NCBI GenBank assembly: GCA_002469895.1
Contig: DKOA01000026.1
Span: forward strand, 1-34,442
DNA length: 34,442 bases
Source: Opitutia bacterium UBA7374
GTDB taxonomy: Bacteria > Verrucomicrobiota > Verrucomicrobiia > Opitutales > Coraliomargaritaceae
Direction: 5' to 3'
Shown here: piece by piece, positions 32,868-34,442 of the stretch
Position numbering within the stretch: position 1 is the first letter of the stretch
Layout of the letters: each line of letters begins with the position of its first letter
Notes under the pieces: model-generated
Database searches by the model: none
The model's input: the letters and a program-made list of their open reading frames with translations, nothing else
What the model was told of the DNA's origin: nothing
Position numbers and translations under genes: made by a program

Positions 32868-33824
32868 ATGATGGATATAGCCGACCGCCTCTCTTTATCG
32901 ACTTGCTGGTGCTCAGCCCGGCATACGGATGGCTACGAGATGGTGAAAGAGATGGCCGGACTTGGATTCGGGCGTATAGAGCTGAGCCATGGTATACGGA
33001 TGTCATTGGTCCCGGGGATTCAACGGGCGGTAGAGGAAGGCATTGTTGAGATCTCATCGCTGCATAATTTTTGTCCGCTACCGGCAAGTGCCCGGCATGC
33101 GGCCCCCAATCTTTTTCTGCCAACTTCTTCAGATTCCAGAGAGCAGGCGCTGTGGCAGCGGTATACGCTGCAAACGCTTATTTTTGCAGAAAAGCTGGCG
33201 GCCCGGCATGTGGTCGCCCATAGCGGGAGTGTCTGGTTTTTCTTTGGTTCTCCCGAGCGCAAATTAGATCGTTGGATCGATCATTCCGGACTGGAGTTTG
33301 CCGCTATGCCGGAAAGTGAGGATTTTATACAGAAGCGGGATCGGGTGATGAAGCGGATTCGGCGTTCTGCACCTTCTAGTATGAAGCGTTTAAAGGCTTT
33401 GATGGAAACGGTGGCTCCAGCCGCCAAGGAGCGTGGCGTACAGCTTTGCCTAGAGAATCGTGAGGGCTTGGAGGAGATGCCTTTGGATGATGCTTTTGCA
33501 GGTTTTCTGGAGAAGGAGTTGCCCGATACGGATGTATTTTCCTACTGGCATGATACTGGCCACGCGCGCTTAAAGCACCAGATGGGGTTACTCGACCATG
33601 AAGCCCATTTGGAGGCGATGTCTGGTCGATTAGCCGGGTTCCATTTACATGATGTTAGTGTGGAGGGCCGAGATCACCAAGTTCCTGGTACGGGTTTGGT
33701 TGATTTCCAGATGATCGCTCGCTTTGTTCGCCCAGAGCATACTTTGGTTTTGGAGTTGAGCCCGAAATTGACCGCAGAAGAAGTACGGCAATCGAGAGAA
33801 GCGATTCTTTCATTCCTTACATAA
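32868..33824 (+). CDS. Sugar-phosphate isomerase/epimerase-like TIM-barrel protein
   Basis: A 318-aa protein of the xylose-isomerase-like (AP endonuclease 2) superfamily. It has LSLSTCWCSARHTDGYEMV at the start, FGRIELSHG (first strand), VEISSLHNF (second), HVVAHSG (metal region), VQLCLENREG, YWHDTGHARL with Asp/His, FHLHDV and LVLELSP. The metal-site pattern E, D/H, H, E is plausible, so it could be an epimerase, isomerase or hydrolase on a sugar. The frame is open from 32838, but that ATG lies inside the terminator stem. I prefer the ATG pair at 32868/32871. No Shine-Dalgarno sequence is obvious. Confidence 0.85.
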   Translation: MMDIADRLSLSTCWCSARHTDGYEMVKEMAGLGFGRIELSHGIRMSLVPGIQRAVEEGIVEISSLHNFCPLPASARHAAPNLFLPTSSDSREQALWQRYTLQTLIFAEKLAARHVVAHSGSVWFFFGSPERKLDRWIDHSGLEFAAMPESEDFIQKRDRVMKRIRRSAPSSMKRLKALMETVAPAAKERGVQLCLENREGLEEMPLDDAFAGFLEKELPDTDVFSYWHDTGHARLKHQMGLLDHEAHLEAMSGRLAGFHLHDVSVEGRDHQVPGTGLVDFQMIARFVRPEHTLVLELSPKLTAEEVRQSREAILSFLT

Positions 33825-33841
33825 GCGTCAATGTGACGCTT
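33823..33841 (+). terminator. Weak hairpin at the end of the isomerase-like gene
   Basis: The perfect 8-bp stem AAGCGTCA / TGACGCTT has an ATG loop and begins in the stop codon. The T tract after it is short (TT then AACCC), so termination would be inefficient. The hairpin may instead stabilise the mRNA 3' end. Confidence 0.45.
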
Positions 33842-33970
33842 TAACCCAGCTTAATATAAAAACCTAAAAATATGCGACATATTGTCTCTTATTGTGGAGG
33901 CTATATTTTTGTATACAGCTGAACAAAAATGATTTATGTATTTTTATAGATTGGCATTTTAGATGCATAT

Positions 33971-34007
33971 ATGATTGTTGAACCTTAACGAAAGGAAACA
34001 ACATCAT
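33971..34007 (+). promoter_or_regulatory. Putative RNA thermometer hairpin over the Hsp20 ribosome binding site
   Basis: In the leader of the small heat-shock gene, ATGA (33971-33974) pairs with TCAT (34004-34007). TGTTG (33976-33980) pairs with CAACA (33999-34003). CCTT (33983-33986) pairs with AAGG (33992-33995). The rest is one bulged T, a 2x3 internal loop of A residues, and an AACGA apical loop. The 13 base pairs include the Shine-Dalgarno AAGG and the first bases of the AUG start codon. The pairing is mostly A-U, so it should melt with heat. Thermometers of this kind (ROSE, fourU) are well known before bacterial hsp20 genes. This element does not have the standard fourU or ROSE sequence, and its function here is inference. 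Confidence 0.5.
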
Positions 34008-34416
34008 GAAATTAATACGTTATGAAAACCCACAGCTCCGCAGATTAAGAGGAGCCGGCAGTTTGTTTGGCTCTTCGGTTTTTGACGATTTGTTCAATGA
34101 CTTCTGGAGCTATGCGCCGCGCCAACCGCATACCGAGTTATCGGAGGATGATTCTGCTTATTATGTCAGGATTGAACTACCCGGCGTAAAGAAAGAGTCG
34201 ATCCATCTGGAACTTACCGACGCAACCCTGACGGTTAGCTCTCGTACGGTTCATAAGGCCGACGACGAGGTCAACCGTGGGGCTTGGAGTCGAATCATCA
34301 CCCTTCCAGAAGGGCTTGAGCAAGAAGGCGTTTCCGCTAGGCATGAAGACGGGGTACTCGAAGTAATCCTGCCTAAAGCCGAATCAAGGAAACCACGAGA
34401 GATCGAGGTGAAGTAA
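34006..34416 (+). CDS. Small heat shock protein, Hsp20/alpha-crystallin family
   Basis: A 136-aa ATP-independent holdase chaperone. The N-terminal arm contains LFGSSVFDDLFNDFW. The alpha-crystallin domain runs from about 42 to 125 with YYVRIELPGVKKESIHLEL, LTVSSRT and the closing DGVLEVILPK. A short C-terminal PREIEVK resembles the IxI anchor. AAGGA at 33992-33996 is the ribosome binding site, about 9 bases before the ATG. The 181-bp AT-rich upstream gap has several TATA-like stretches, but I cannot assign one promoter, and no CIRCE element (TTAGCACTC repeat) was seen. Confidence 0.95.
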   Translation: MKLIRYENPQLRRLRGAGSLFGSSVFDDLFNDFWSYAPRQPHTELSEDDSAYYVRIELPGVKKESIHLELTDATLTVSSRTVHKADDEVNRGAWSRIITLPEGLEQEGVSARHEDGVLEVILPKAESRKPREIEVK

Positions 34417-34442
34417 TCGATACCTGAAGATCTTTCTAGAGC

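Noticed and set aside
33842..33970. CIRCE or a clear sigma-32 promoter before hsp20
   Set aside because: No TTAGCACTC-type repeat is present, and several AT-rich boxes compete without a good -35/-10 pair.

Overview
The window looks like chromosomal DNA of a Gram-negative bacterium, most likely of the Verrucomicrobiota, class Opitutia (Puniceicoccales/Opitutales-like). This is an inference. The outer membrane is supported by lpxA and a full Mla lipid-transport operon. The phylum guess rests on the mix of OleC/OleD, NspC, an Opitutia-style DUF2851/NYN neighbourhood, many starts without a good Shine-Dalgarno sequence, and general gene content. No rRNA, CRISPR array, intact transposase or phage gene was seen.

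Layout. 1-850 is a decayed accessory patch: small minus-strand reading frames of unknown function and an N-terminal remnant of a tyrosine-recombinase-like integrase with two in-frame stops, ending next to tRNA-Cys (857-930). An aldehyde dehydrogenase gene follows, and beyond it a degenerate second copy of tRNA-Cys (2484-2554). 2.6-6.8 kb carries a NYN-domain protein, a DUF2851 protein, an unknown protein, lpxA and pdxA. 6.8-9.0 kb is a compact iron-sulfur assembly group (A-type carrier, sufS, sufU), with lgt convergent to it. 9.9-12.0 kb holds a LysM protein, parB and an EVE-domain protein. 12.0-15.1 kb holds nspC with a tiny membrane protein and a divergent ABCG-type transporter. 15.2-17.6 kb is an uncharacterised pair of exported/membrane proteins. 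17.6-20.3 kb is the classical rpmH-rnpA-yidD-yidC chain, followed by yebC, a small lipoprotein, manC and ruvX. tRNA-Gly precedes mlaEFDCA (23.4-26.8 kb). Then come tatD (minus), oleC-oleD, a SpoU-family RNA methyltransferase (minus), a TrmA/RlmD-like RNA methyltransferase, rpsU with two tandem terminators, a sugar-isomerase-like TIM-barrel protein, and an Hsp20 gene.

How the genes work together. Many genes serve the envelope: lpxA (lipid A), lgt (lipoproteins), yidC/yidD (membrane insertion), Mla (phospholipid asymmetry), a LysM protein and manC (GDP-mannose). Others serve RNA and translation (rpmH, rpsU, rnpA, two tRNAs, two RNA methyltransferases, the YacP-like NYN protein) and Fe-S cluster supply. 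oleC and oleD encode the last ATP-dependent and the reductive steps of long-chain olefin synthesis, but oleA and oleB are not here.

The observations most worth following up are: a hairpin directly over the Shine-Dalgarno and start codon of the Hsp20 gene, with the form of an RNA thermometer; the tRNA-Cys duplication around the aldehyde dehydrogenase next to the dead integrase; a strand-composition switch near 15.1 kb; and the unknown 131-aa/649-aa gene pair upstream of rpmH.
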